Notes under the pieces: model-generated
The model's database searches: none
What the model was told of the DNA's origin: nothing
The model's input: the letters and a program-made list of their open reading frames with translations, nothing else
Program-made: the position numbers and the translations under genes
In this document: piece after piece, positions 33,499 to 46,300 of the stretch
Position numbering within the stretch: position 1 is the first letter of the stretch
Layout of the letters: every line of letters starts with the position of its first letter
DNA from: Sarcocystis neurona
Lineage: Eukaryota; Apicomplexa; Conoidasida; Eucoccidiorida; Sarcocystidae
NCBI GenBank assembly: GCA_000727475.1
Contig: KL647291.1
Coordinates: forward strand, 2,823,957-2,887,956
Direction: 5' to 3'
Length of the DNA: 64,000 bases

Positions 33499-36400
33499 AA
33501 TTGGTCAGAAGATGAGGCACTGAGGGGAGAAAAGGCACTTCGGATCAATGCACAACTGAAGCGTAGTCACTGACGTGTTCACTTGAACAACGTGCAAGTG
33601 ACATATGAGTTACCATGTGAGACAAATGTTACCCTCACGTTGCACTGGACGTTTCAATGCACTGTTACGTAGCTGCCCGACCATTCTGCCGGCGGTGGTC
33701 CTCCTGGAAGTCTTTCCTGCTGTAGACGTAGCAAGGAACGTAACCATTCCGAAGGTGCAGCGGCGTCGCACAAAGGCTGCTTCTACAGATAGGATCGTCG
33801 GTGCGTCGTTGGTGTCCACAGTTGTGTTCTTTGTCCTCTCTTTACATTCAGTCCACGCCAAATAGATTCATAGAGGGAATATACACGGCACCGCGTAATC
33901 TTGTGCCTTTCCGTGTCAAGGTCCAGGTGTAAGTTACACCTCTGAAACGGGTGGCCTGCGCGGCACGGCCATTAGCAGCTCAATTTTTAGTGATTAGCAT
34001 TCCAATGAAGTACGCTACACCCACTTGCGAAGACACTTGCAGAATGGTTCACGCGGCCGATTGTGTACTCACTAGGTAAGTAGAAAGTCTCGTGAACTGG
34101 CCTGCCGCCAGCGCCTGGAGACTCGCATTTCAAATGTTAGGGTAAAACCTGTTTTTCTTGGCGAGGGCGTCGTTCCTACTTGTGTAGCTCGATACGCCGT
34201 TGCGCTGTTTCTCGTTAGCTACATAATGTCAATTCCGAAAGACGGTACAGACTCAGCTTGTGAATCACGTTTTTCCTCGGGGCGCGAGTGAAGGTACTTT
34301 TTCGCATTTTTGATCTTCTGGTATCCATACGCGTCACGTGCTCGCATGCTGGCATGGTAGTTCGTACATGTGTACAGATTTTGGTCTCGGTCTCAAGTGC
34401 ATGACTTCCTCGGGGATCTGCTGCAGCTGAGGTGGATGAGAGACGTGTCCCTGATTACAACCCACAACAGCATATTCTTGGTAGCCGGAGGGGAATAACT
34501 TTATATGATCTGTAATGTGCTCTTTCCGCAGTTGTCCTGGTTAACCACAATTTCGAACAATGTGAAAAGCCCTGTCGCCTAGATCCTCTTATGTGCGTGC
34601 ATACACGTACACCCACCGTGTTATTACATGGTACACGCACCAGCGCCAATGTGAATAATTAGCTGTAGAAGTGAGATTCGGACTGTTACTTCTGGCTTAG
34701 ATAAAGATCTCTTGTCCCCATTATAAAGGTGGAGACCGTACAACGAGGTAGCTCGCAACGTACGTTGTCCAGCTGTGCTTCTTGAAAGCACTTTCTGGTT
34801 TCTATACCACATAAGGATGGAGCTCATGCTTTGCAGTCAGGCAAACTGGGCCCAACCATTGGGAAACTTTGCGCGGAGCGCCTGCCACCACTTTTTGCTC
34901 GTATATAAGATGCGAATAAACGCAGTTGTGAAAAATGTTCGCGAGCAGACCTACACGTATATACGTGATCTGTCACGCATAACTACACCCATATATCTGC
35001 GCGCAGATATGTACGCACTTGGAAAAGAGAGGTCAACCACACTTTCAGAAATGTACGAGCTTCCGTGTCAGTTGCACAGGTAGAATCCGTGCAATTAGTT
35101 GTGTATCTGTACGTAGCACGAAGCAGGGTCTGTGAACGAACACAGCTTCAGAGATATAATTTACAGCGTCATAGAGTCGCTGCCAGCTGCACTGTAATAA
35201 ATGTAAACGTACCCAAGCAAACAGAGAACCTGGTGGTGTTTCTTGAGTGTGGCCAGTGCACATCGTCGCAACTAAGCTGTGCCACTCGGCGTGTCACGCC
35301 GTTGCTCAAGCTTTACTTCCAAAAGTTAATATAAGCCGCGTGACAACCTTCAGCGAAATCAACACTCTTATAACAGGACCTTAGATAGGACAAAGTTCCC
35401 CACGTAGATGTAGAACATCATTCTCTTTGCCTATCGTAACTGGTGGAACTCTTCGCCCATCCCTCCTGCAAGCTCAGGTGAAAAAGAAAAACCTAGATCC
35501 GCCGATTCGTCCAGCACGGTGACCCTTGGCCACCACATTGTTTCGTGTGGCCCTCCGTGACTCAAAAAACTACACCGTTCACGCATATCTTTCCTCATAA
35601 TCGCAGGCTCGAGTTTGTCAGTACGCCGTCACTGTTGCGAAACACTTGGACAGTTGTTTTGCAGGTGTGTAGACGGGGTTGTAAAAGACTAGTCTAAGAC
35701 TAATGTGGGCGCGTGCGTCTGCTGTATAGCATGATTTGCGTAGCTCTGCGAGGCATCTGTAACTCTCAAATCGCACCACACGAGAATACTGTGTGTACGG
35801 AAATTGGCCCCTTAGCCATACGCATTTGTGTTCTCACGAAGCTGCGTACAAAGTCGGCGTCCTACTAGGCTCAAAAGCGTCGTTCACTACTCAATTGCAA
35901 ATCGAGTGCTCCTCAGACTTCCGACAGGAACGCAACTCAGTAATTTCATTATGAGAACAACGAAGCCATCAACATACGCTGCAATCGACGTAAACTCTAA
36001 GATGGTACACCTTGCTTTACCAGTGTGCAAATACGCGTTTTCTTATGCGGTGCGAAAACCATCGCCCCTATCAAGCGCACAAATGCAGAGGCATCCCTTC
36101 CACTAGGTGGTGATTTGCACCCCTGCACAGCAGATACTAGTATCATAAAATTGTCCACAGGCAGCTGCGGTTGAGTACGTGTTTGCCTCTAGCGTGCGAT
36201 GCTTCTCAATCGAACGTGACGCTTCCGGACAGTACATTGCGGACGCGATTGAAAAGGTGTATGTCTTGCGGGTGGGAAAATCTGAAACTTTAATACCAAT
36301 GTACAGACGTGTCTCTGCCCAAGGCACTCGACTGAACATGCCGTCTCTGCATAACAGCGCAAATGCATTCTCAATACACATAAGGGAAGTCACTCAACGG

Positions 36401-37076
36401 TTTCGCTGAGGAGGGCAAGGTGAGCTGAAAACAACTTCGTGTAAAACAACCGAATACCATAACGTCTTGTGTGTAGATTCTTCCGAAACCTGAAAACACA
36501 ATGTTAAACTCTTCACTCCTTTAGTGTTCTGTGATCTTTCCGCTTTTCACTCCTCACGTAAATGGCAAACACTCTCTTCTAACCGGGATACCTCACCCCG
36601 TGCACCACTGCCCTGTAAACGCAGATTTCATACAACAGTGAGCTCCGTCCTCGCTGAAGGTTTTAGACCCTCGCCCTGCACAGTGCGGCTGATGTCCAAA
36701 ATTTCGTGCCAGCCACCTTTACTCACTGCGTGTGCTCTTTCGCGTCTTTATTGGAGGGGATACTCCGCGTCCCCGACATTTCATTTAATGTATTGTTCTC
36801 TTACAGCTGGAGGATCTGACTGGTCGAATGCAGGTCAAATATTACTGTGGTAACAATGTATAGCTTTTGATGGTTTGCCTCTGGATGATTTCACTCCTCC
36901 CCATGTGCATACATCGTGTTTGCCGTGCCTTTCAGCCCTTTCTTTTCTCTTTCAACATATTTTTCTCAGCAGCTCCTTGGCTTGTCATTCTCACCATGGA
37001 AACGCACGTGGTCGTTGCGACAGAATATGGACAGTAACCAACCAGTGAGCTGCTGAATGTAAGCTCGGCAGCACGT
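33499..37076. other. Repeat-poor stretch without a supported gene
   Basis: Complex sequence following the third EGF gene. Short open frames only. One at 33605-33865 ends in a hydrophobic segment but has no signal peptide, cysteine pattern or recognisable domain. No exon chain could be supported. Confidence 0.4.
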
Positions 37077-37962
37077 TTACACGTAACGCGTGCAAGGTAC
37101 CAAAAATGTTTTTAGACGAAACTCGTATCCATCAAATATATGACCGTTGCTGCACCACATGTACACAAACATGTGTAAAGTAAACAAGAGTATATAGTTG
37201 GTCCCCTGAGTTACGCTTACCTTTCGACCTCATAACAGTGTGGTACGCCCTGAAACCATCTATTAGTGGGATGTCTGCGCAGTTTGTACCACAAAGATCG
37301 CCTCCTGCTGGCCCTGTGGTATTCGTTCCCCTCCAGCACCCACGCTGGCACATTATCCACATGCAGCCGCCATCCTACGACTCATTTGCCTTGCTTGTTT
37401 GCTGCTGAGTGCCGCTGCCATTGCTATCGTCCGATGTGTGCAGTTTCTACCTCTGGCTCTGCTAGGGTATACACTGCTGCTGCTGCTGCTCCTGTTGTTT
37501 TCGTTGCTGCTCCTGCTGCTGCTGCACGCTTCGCTGGCTGACCCCGCGGGGTCGCCGTGGACGCTTCGAAGGAGGTAGGAGGCTTTCGGCGAAGAAAAGG
37601 ATGTGCTCCTGGGCAAAAAAAAGTCTTTCTGCCGGCACGCTGGGGCCGTGGCGAGACTGCGGCAGACAGATAAATTCTGCTGGGAACTGGAGACGGAGAC
37701 GCGGAAAATGGAAGAAGCACCAGAGACACCAGAGCAGAGCAGCAGCAACAGCTCTGTAGATACGCTTACATTCTCTTTTCATGTTTCTCTATGAACTCTT
37801 CATAAGCAAAAAAAAAACGCAGCGGCAGACCAAGACCTTTATGCAGTCGATGCCTCTCTTATCCGCAAAGCTAGGCGCAGCACGTGTAAGATCATGTCTT
37901 AACAACGTTACTTTGCTCTCTCTGCTTAGTTGTATCAAAATATCAGCAGACAGCTCCTCCAC
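37077..37962 (-). CDS. Unrecognised protein, 3' four exons, with serine homopolymer insert
   Basis: Four minus-strand exons join in phase with GT-AG introns: 37962-37837 (VEELSADILIQL...), 37628-37451 (KDFFLPRSTSF...), 37374-37221 (WRLHVDNVPAWVLEG...) and 37149-37077 (NGHIFDGYEFRLKTFL..., stop TAA). They encode 176 residues plus stop. The second exon carries a CAG/AGC run read as Ser, a typical coccidian homopolymer insert. The third exon is rich in Arg/Trp/Tyr (NEYHRASRRRSLWYKLRR), suggesting a basic nucleic-acid-binding or ribosomal-type surface, but no family is recognised. Upstream exons must lie between 37963 and the end of the peptidase gene at 40364; none could be fixed. Phase consistency at three junctions and the even mix of residues are the main support. 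Confidence 0.55.
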
Positions 37963-40363
37963 CTGTTTACATACGAGAACGTCAACATATATACGTAGTG
38001 TATGAATGTAACCCTGCACGTTACGTATGAACATGTGAACTTGCTGCGTCACTGGAGTGGTGAAGAGGCTCCGAACACACAGCAAACTTCTACGTAAATC
38101 ACCTGTTCATTCCTTTCTCGTCCATAACCACTTCTCTCCATCAAGTATACGAATACATATACATATATATATATACATACATAGATACACCTTTACACAC
38201 CAATGCAAATGTAGTCACACTACTGCAACGGGACACGAAGACGCCGCTCTAGCAACATGGCAAACGCAACTGCGTTCAAGAGGAGTGCTTTTGTCAGTAT
38301 GCACTACTGTATGCAGTCTCCAGAAGGGCAAAGCAACACAGTGGTCGTCCTGTCACCATGTGCAGTTGCAATTGCTATGCGATCAACAGTTCGTCTTGCC
38401 CATTTTTATGGAAAGACGAAGACGCACGCATGCAGAGACGCTACAGGAAGAGGTAATACGTAGGTGTACATCCTGGTGACGACTACCACGCGCTCTTAAA
38501 CGTGGAATATTTTCCACGACAAAGAAATGCATCTACACTATTTGGCGTTAGTCAGTTCTCGTCGGGTGCAGGCGTGTATTCATCTGCACACGTATGGGTG
38601 CACACAAAAATATATATATATATATAGCATGCGTGCCTGGTTTGCACGTATATGAACCCATATGTACCTACACATATGTCCACTGTCTGCCTCTCCGTAA
38701 TTTCTACGTCGACGTCTTCGTGTGGTACGTGTCTAAAAAGCGGTCGCTGTTTCTTGCGCGCTCCATTGTACTAAAGACAGATGGACGAGGATGACGCACG
38801 TGCTCCCCCGTGCCTGGCGCGAGCTCTTGTTACACCAGAGCACTCGTGTTATCTTTCCAGCGTACGTACACCAGATCAGAACAGCCTGGTGAGATACACC
38901 GTCCCTTCACGGTCCCTTCATCTGGACCGTCCGCACGCCGACAAATTTAGTGCCTTCAAGTATAACTCTTGACGTCAAGCAGATGCCTCTGGCAGTACGT
39001 CTAGCACATGCAGTAACAAGCCAGTGGAACTCCAGTACCTACTTTTGCAGAACGCAGAAAAGACCCTGCTGCATACTGTTTTCTTCCCTCCCGCCAAACC
39101 GCTCTCTCTCTTTCTCTTTTTGTCGCGTTTCATCTGTAAGTTCCTGCCTTTACGCCAACATGTGCGTATATCAGTACTTCTGTGTATATCTCGTCACACA
39201 CGCGTAGAATACATCTATACACGCGTGCGCATACAAATACACCCACACGAACACACACATATATCCATAGAGAGAGAAGCTCCTACTCACTAAAAACGTA
39301 GGTAGCGACACATCCTGGGGGCATTAGAAACAAAGAAATCTCTTGCTACTGCGGAATATTGCAGTGTCATGTCGAAGATCGTAATTTTTGCCGTACACAC
39401 GCAGGCGCATCTTCCCCAGCAGTCGCAAACCAAGAAATACACCTAGTTATACGTAGACATATTAAGTATGTTCAGGCGCATCCACGTACACGCACGTACT
39501 CACCTGTGGACTTCCACATATCTGCGTGTCTGTACGTCACCTCGCAGAAATCTAGCAACCACGCGAGCAGCACAGGAGTGTCTTCTTCGGGCAAAACTGG
39601 CTCTGATTCTTTGCAAGTATACGCACAAGAAGTATGGGCATTTACACACACAGACGCGCATATGCTTGCCTTTCTTCGTTCCGCCTACATACACATATAT
39701 ATATATATATTTGCATATATACGTATGTTTCTCTTCAGAAAAAAACAGATATGTATGTGTCGTTCTGCACGCACACAAGCATGAATCCATGCACCTGTGC
39801 ACACACATACACACTGCATATAGACCTGGAGAGGTCTTTTTCTCGTACCTGCGTTATCGCTGTCTTCAAAGGCTATCTAGAAGAATAAGACTGAGTTTAC
39901 ACCTACTCATCCACGCAGATCCCTAGCTATATAGGCAGAGGTGCGCACCCCTATATTTGCGTATCTTCATACACAAACTTCATACCGCTGGAAGCACCAC
40001 CCTGCCACGTCTATATATGGAGTAAGTTGCATAACGTACACACGCACGCACACATGCAGACATTTGCGTACCCGTGCATGCACCTGATGCGACACCTGAG
40101 CAGAAACTGTGGGGCAGACGCTCACTTCTACAGAGCTGCTGATGTAGACGTGCGTGTCTACATACACACATACACACACGCAGACAGCGATGGCTATAGT
40201 AAGTGTATCCCGTATACGCCAACGTATACATATATATATATATATGCAGTTGCGTCTATACTGTGGACACGGGTATCCGCCCGTAGATGTACGGGCGCGC
40301 AGCGAGGCCATAGGGATCCACCTGTGTACAGTACAAAGAGACGTGTGTGCGCACGTGGAGTTT
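37963..40363. other. Stretch between two minus-strand genes; upstream exons expected but not resolved
   Basis: Simple AC/TA repeats alternate with short open frames on both strands. A plus-strand frame at 38257-38463 starting MANATAFKRS and a plus-strand segment at 40248-40433 look partly protein-like. The second overlaps, antisense, the better-supported last exon of the peptidase gene. No chain is called. Confidence 0.35.
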
Positions 40364-43300
40364 CTAGAAGAAGTACTGAGCAGCGAGTTCGTAGAGATAA
40401 CCACGGAGAGAGGGCGGAAGTATAGCCCTCTGATGGTGAGGCAGGATCCTCCGCAGTGTTGCATGCCTGCGCAGCTGCAGCGACACCGTCGCATGCGTCG
40501 ATCAGGCGTGCACGCGTCGGTTAGGCAAGACAGGCACGCGCTCTTAAACCCTTCTCAGGACGGACGGCCCTCGCCCCCCCACCCACCGACGTGTCGTTTT
40601 GACAAATCTGTAGAAGGGGAACTTCTACGTACAGTTTTGCGCGTAAATATATGTTAGACGTATACCTGTTTCTACAGAAAGAGAGTGTCCAGAGGAAAAA
40701 GACTTACCTGGCACTCAAGCATTCTTCTTAGCAATGCCAGACTGTGCTGCATGTGGACATTTTCATCAAGATAGCCATGCACAAGCTTCAGGCGATGAGA
40801 CCGAGGATCTAGTCCCTTCACGTGCGACAAGACGCTGCTGCTTCGATAGCCTTCCGCATTTCGCTGCGGCGTAGACAGGTATCGCTCTGTAAAGTGTGTG
40901 CTGTACAACTGCGACAGCAGCAGCACGGGGTAACCGCAGCAGCAGGAGGCAACAGCAGCAACATGAGGCAATAGCAGCAGTAGGAGGCAACAACAGCAGC
41001 AGGACGCAACAACAGCAGCAGGACGCAACAACAGCAGCAGGATGCAGTAGCAGCAGCAGGACGCAGCAGCAACAGGAGCTGCAGCAGCGCAGCGGCGGTG
41101 GAGATGTATGTGTGTATCTGGGAAGATGCGGGCAGACACACGTGGACACGAAGGGGCCGGCCTGCAATACGAAAGCCCGCGCGTACACACGCACGTGTAT
41201 ATTGGTGTGCAGCAGGAAATGAGAGAGAGAGGGACGCAGAAGCAGAGCAGACAGACACATGAATATATACATATACTTATATACATATGTAAAAAAATAG
41301 GGGTACGGAAGGGCAGTCGGAGCCACAGCAGCTGTGGCATGCGGGCAAGTGAAACTGCGGGAGGAGCAAGAGTAGCAGGAGCAGCCGCAGCACCGGTAGC
41401 GAACCAGGCAGGACGCGCCAGTGCGACAGCAGCAGCAGCAGCAACAAAGAATATCGTAGAAATAGGAGCAGCAGCACTTCAGCAGCGGCAGCAGCATCCG
41501 CAGAGACACGCAGACTAAAAGAAACTGCTGCTCTTCCAGCAGCACGCAACCCAAGAACAGGGTGCGCACGCATGGAGGTGGATGTGTACATATATAAATA
41601 TCCACACACAGACACAGACGCACACACACACACGTACAAAGACACGTACACACATACACGTATACACACACATACACACGCCTACGCCACGTACACACTT
41701 ATGTACACACATACGTAGACACATACATACACATACATACACGAATGCAGATACATACACACATGCAGACGTCCACACACACACACACGCACATACACAC
41801 ACACGTAAGTACACAGAGATATAAATATATGCGCGCGTCTGCAGAGGTTCCCTCCCTCTTTCAAAACCCAAGAGAGATGCAGAAACGCATGGAGAGACGC
41901 ACGCAGAAACGTCCGTCCCACGCGCGTGTCGCCCTCTCTCGTTGCTCGCACGTGTGTAGACACGCACGTGTCTGCTGCGCTCGGCAGGGCAGAAACAGAG
42001 AGTGGACACACGCGCACGCAGACGCACGTGCCAAAGCGCATGCAGCGGGTGTCTCTATCTGCCGTGTGCAGGCGAAGAGGAAAAACGCAACACACAATGG
42101 CGTCTATGCATGCGCGTGTTTCTCTTCTTTCAACGCAGCCGCTTCTTCTGCAGACGAGCAGGGGCTCCACGTGCGCTGTGTCCCTGCGTTTCTCCGTCGC
42201 GGGGTGTGCGAGGAAAGCCTCTTACACCCGTCTCGTTTGCTGTCGTGTGCATGCATGCTTAGAGAGAGAAAGACACAGAGCGACAGCCAAAGAGACAGAC
42301 ACACAGTTAGAGAGGGAGACAGGGAGGGAGACGGGCAGACGGGGAGAGAGACAGGGGGACAGGGAGGGAGACGGGGGGACAGGGAGGGAGACAGGGAGGG
42401 AGACGGGGAGGGAGACAGGGAGACGGGGAGGGAGACAGGGAAACGGGGAGATATGGAGAGAGACAGGGAGACAGGGAGGGAGACAGGGAGACAGCCAGGA
42501 GACACTCGTTTTGTGTAGACTGAGAGTGACACGTGGACGTGTTTATATGTACGTCTGCAGAGGCGCAGAACGATATATGAGGCCCTCTCTTCCGACTTTT
42601 TTTGCAGCAGGGGCACACAAACACACCCGTAGGACCTTCTCTGTGGCAGAGGCTGCAAAAAAAGTGTAGGAACTTGTATGTCAGGAACTAACGATATACA
42701 CAGAAATATATGTGAACGCAGGCATACGTACAGAAACCGTACTGGATAAACAAATATATATATATATATATTATTCTGTAGATGTCCCTCCAGTTGACGC
42801 CAGGCAATATGCACACACGTATATGTATAGACGTAGCATGTTCTCTACCTATGTAGTGCGTATGTACGTGTATGTGTATGGTTTTCTCTCAATCTTACAG
42901 TATATATATATATGCACATATAATGTAACGTAAATATATATGTGTATATGCAAATTTGTAGGTGTGTCTCTACTCTGTCTCATGCAGTATATACATATAT
43001 ATACATACATATGTGAAGCGCTCTCTCTATCTACGTAATACGTACGTACCTGTACGTATGTGTTCTCATTGTTACAGTACTACGTAAAAACACATATATA
43101 TATATATATATATATACATACATGTACGTATTATGTAAAGATACACACATGCATATATATATATGTATATGTACGTATCAGGAAAAAAATATTACGTAAA
43201 TCTGTGTATGTCTACACGGATGTAGTTTGAACAGCAGTGCGTGTGAAGAAGCGAAGACCTCGCGAAAGTACCTCCCAAGTAGTCACAGGAGCAGCACTCC

Positions 43301-46300
43301 ATCCGCAGGAGAAGATATCGCCGTGCTTGAAGAGAGCAAGCGCTGCAAGATAGCCGCCGTAGGACATTCCATAGATCCCGACGCCAGCAGGTAACAACGA
43401 ATCGTTTTCTCCCACGTTGCCGCTGCTGCTGCTGCTGCGACGGCTCAAAGCTTCCTCTCCCCTCTCTTCTTCTTCTTCTTTCCTTCTCTCTCCTGCACGT
43501 GCGTCGCTCTGCAGCTCTGCTGCCGCCGCTGTGAACGCTGCTGGTGCTGCGGATGTTGCCAGTGCTGCGGGTGTCGCTAGTGCTGCGGAAGTTGCTACTG
43601 CGGGATGCTCCCCACTACGGCCGCTGCTGCTGTTGCTGTGAAGAGGAGGAGCGGAAGAGGAGTCCGCAGCACTAGTCCACTCCACAAAAAGTCCTGAAGC
43701 CCGTGCTGCTGCTGCTACTCCTCCTCCTCCTCTTTCGTGCCCCTCCTCTCGCTGCGGCCCGTGTTCCCCAGGTCGCTGCTGCTGCAGCTGGGGTTCGTGC
43801 CGCTGCTGCTGACGCTGTTGCTGCTGCTGCTGCCGCCGCTGTCCAGCAGCAGAGAGTCCGTCTTCAGCTTCACTGCTGCTGCTGCTGCCGCTTGGCTCTC
43901 TGCCTCCTGGCTCTCCACCTCCTGGCTCTCCGCTGCCTCTGCTGCCGGCTTTTCTGCTGACGCTGCTGTGCTCCGGCCGCCGCAGAGATGGAGAGGGAGA
44001 GAAATAGCGCGCGTCCTTTGCATGTAGCGATACGATGTCGTGGCGGTGAAGAAAGAGAACTGCCGCTTTCTGGTCTTCTAGCTCTGCCGCTCCCAGCTGC
44101 AAGTAAATGCTCTTCTTCTCGAAAGCTACGCTGCGGCCTCGCGACCCTCGATTATCCGTCTTAACCACCACAAGCCCTGTACGCAACAGCAGGAGCACAC
44201 CAACAGCAGGAGCAGCAGACGCAGACCTCAGCGGCAACAGCAGCAGCAACAGCAGCAGCAGCAGCGAAGCAAGACCGTGGAGGACTTGCGTCGAATCTCA
44301 GAGAGACTTTCACAAGAGTGGAGAAAGAAGAAGAAGGCAAGAAGGTGATGTAGCTGTTTCTGTGGTGCACGAAGAAATTTCAAGAAATGGAAATTCATGC
44401 CCACACACACACAGACACCCGCAAATATATACACCTCTATAACTCCTCAATATTTATATACATACAAACTCAGGTACGTATACATATGCTTGCGTATGTA
44501 TGCCCAGCAGACTCTCTCCCACTCTGTACATATATATATATGTCTTTTGCTGGTGCACAGATTCTCTCTCTCTCTCTCCGTATATATATATATATACATG
44601 TATATATACACATAGATCTATATATATATATATACTGGTGCTCTCTCTATGTACATACACATGTATATATATACATATATATATATGATGGTGAACAGAC
44701 TCTGTCTCCCTCTCTCTGTCTGTATATACATCTGTATATGTGTCTATATATATATGTGCGATAAAGAGACATGGAAAGACAGATACTCGGGAAGCCTGCA
44801 GACATAGACACGTCTATGTCCATATGTTTAACGGACGACGCGCAGATAAGCAGAAGAGATAAATTTGCATGCAGCAGACATATCTGCAAGACAGAGGAGA
44901 CAGAAAAAAGAGATTCCGTGAAGCGAAGCATAACGCGCCCGCATAGGGGTTCACAACAACACACATATGCGAACACACAGAAACTTACTTCCGCATGCGT
45001 AAACATACACATATATACATATATTAGTACGTACGCATATACACCTGCGTGAGAGGTGTAGGAAGAAAGACAGAACAGCACCTTCTTGAGCAGCAGATGC
45101 AAGACCCGGGTACCCCTGCGTGAAACGAAGGCAGTGTGGCGTTCGTACGCATGACTACTGCGTCCTCCCTATGCGTATATAGATGAACAGATATATTTCT
45201 CTCCTTTTCCTCGAGCACCGACACGGATACATGGAGGCATATTTGGTGAAGATTGCCCATGACTAATATGTGCGAGTGAACACACACACACACACACCCA
45301 CACACACACACGCACGCACACACATCCATACGCACATTGAGAGGTCTACATGTAGACATAGAAAAAGATTCGTTTACCTAGTCATATGTATATGTAGACA
45401 TAGAGATAGAGTTGCTTACCTAGATATATGTATGTGTGGTCATAGAGAAATATTTGTTTACCTAGACGTATGTATATGTAAAGGTGGGGAAAGAGCTGTC
45501 CACCTGCCTGTGTGTATACTATATAGACGAAGATTTGTTCACCCAGATGTACGTATATATGGACATAGAGAAAGAGTTGTTTACCTACCTGTATGTTTAT
45601 ATACAGAGAGAAAGAGCTGTCTGCCTGCCTGTATCTCACTCGTGTAGCATGCATGTAAGGAGTCGAATGCGTGTGTACAAAGCTGCGAAGGAGAAAAGAG
45701 AAGGAGGGGGAGGGCTGCGGGCGCCACGACTGCAGCACCCCAGTTGTACGAAGGCGTCGCACGAAGGACGAAGAGGGGGGGAAGACGGAAAAGAGAAAGA
45801 CGAATAGAAATAAGAGGAGACGGGAGAAGAAAGAAAGGGGGGGAAAAGTGGAAGAAGGACCTAGGCGAGCAAGAGCCTGCGCGCGCATGTCGAGCAGCAA
45901 ATCAAATGCGTTTGGGACGAACTGCACCGTCGGTCCGCCGTACAGAGACACCACCGCCCGATGCGGCCCTGCGACACCGTAGCAGCAGCGGCAACAGCAG
46001 CAGCAGCAAAGCGCATGCAGCAGTGCCGCCAGCGAACGAGCGTGGAAGCGCACCGCAGCAACAGCCGACGGGAAAAAAGACGTCTCTCGAGCAGCAGCAG
46101 CAGCGCAGCGGGGAAAAGAGAGGCATGCAGGAGCAGCGGCAGCAGAGGGAGAACAAGACATCCGGCGGGCGCCGCAGAGGTACAGGAGTGCACGCGGCAG
46201 CAAGGAGAGACAGAGACGGGAGGACACGCAACAGCGTAAATGCAGCAGCAGCGGCGCAGAAATTCTGCAGCCCGTTCGCAGTCGCAGGAGCAGAACAACG

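Noticed and set aside
33605..33865. Plus-strand ORF ending in a hydrophobic segment, considered as a decayed tail of another EGF gene
   Set aside because: No cysteine pattern, no small-residue membrane motif and no similarity by eye to the three intact genes.
40248..40433. Plus-strand exon-like segment (EFLEEVLSSEFVEITTERG region) with a GT donor
   Set aside because: It is antisense to the better supported last exon of the peptidase gene (ending YELAAQYFF), and no phase-consistent partner exons were found. It cannot be fully excluded.
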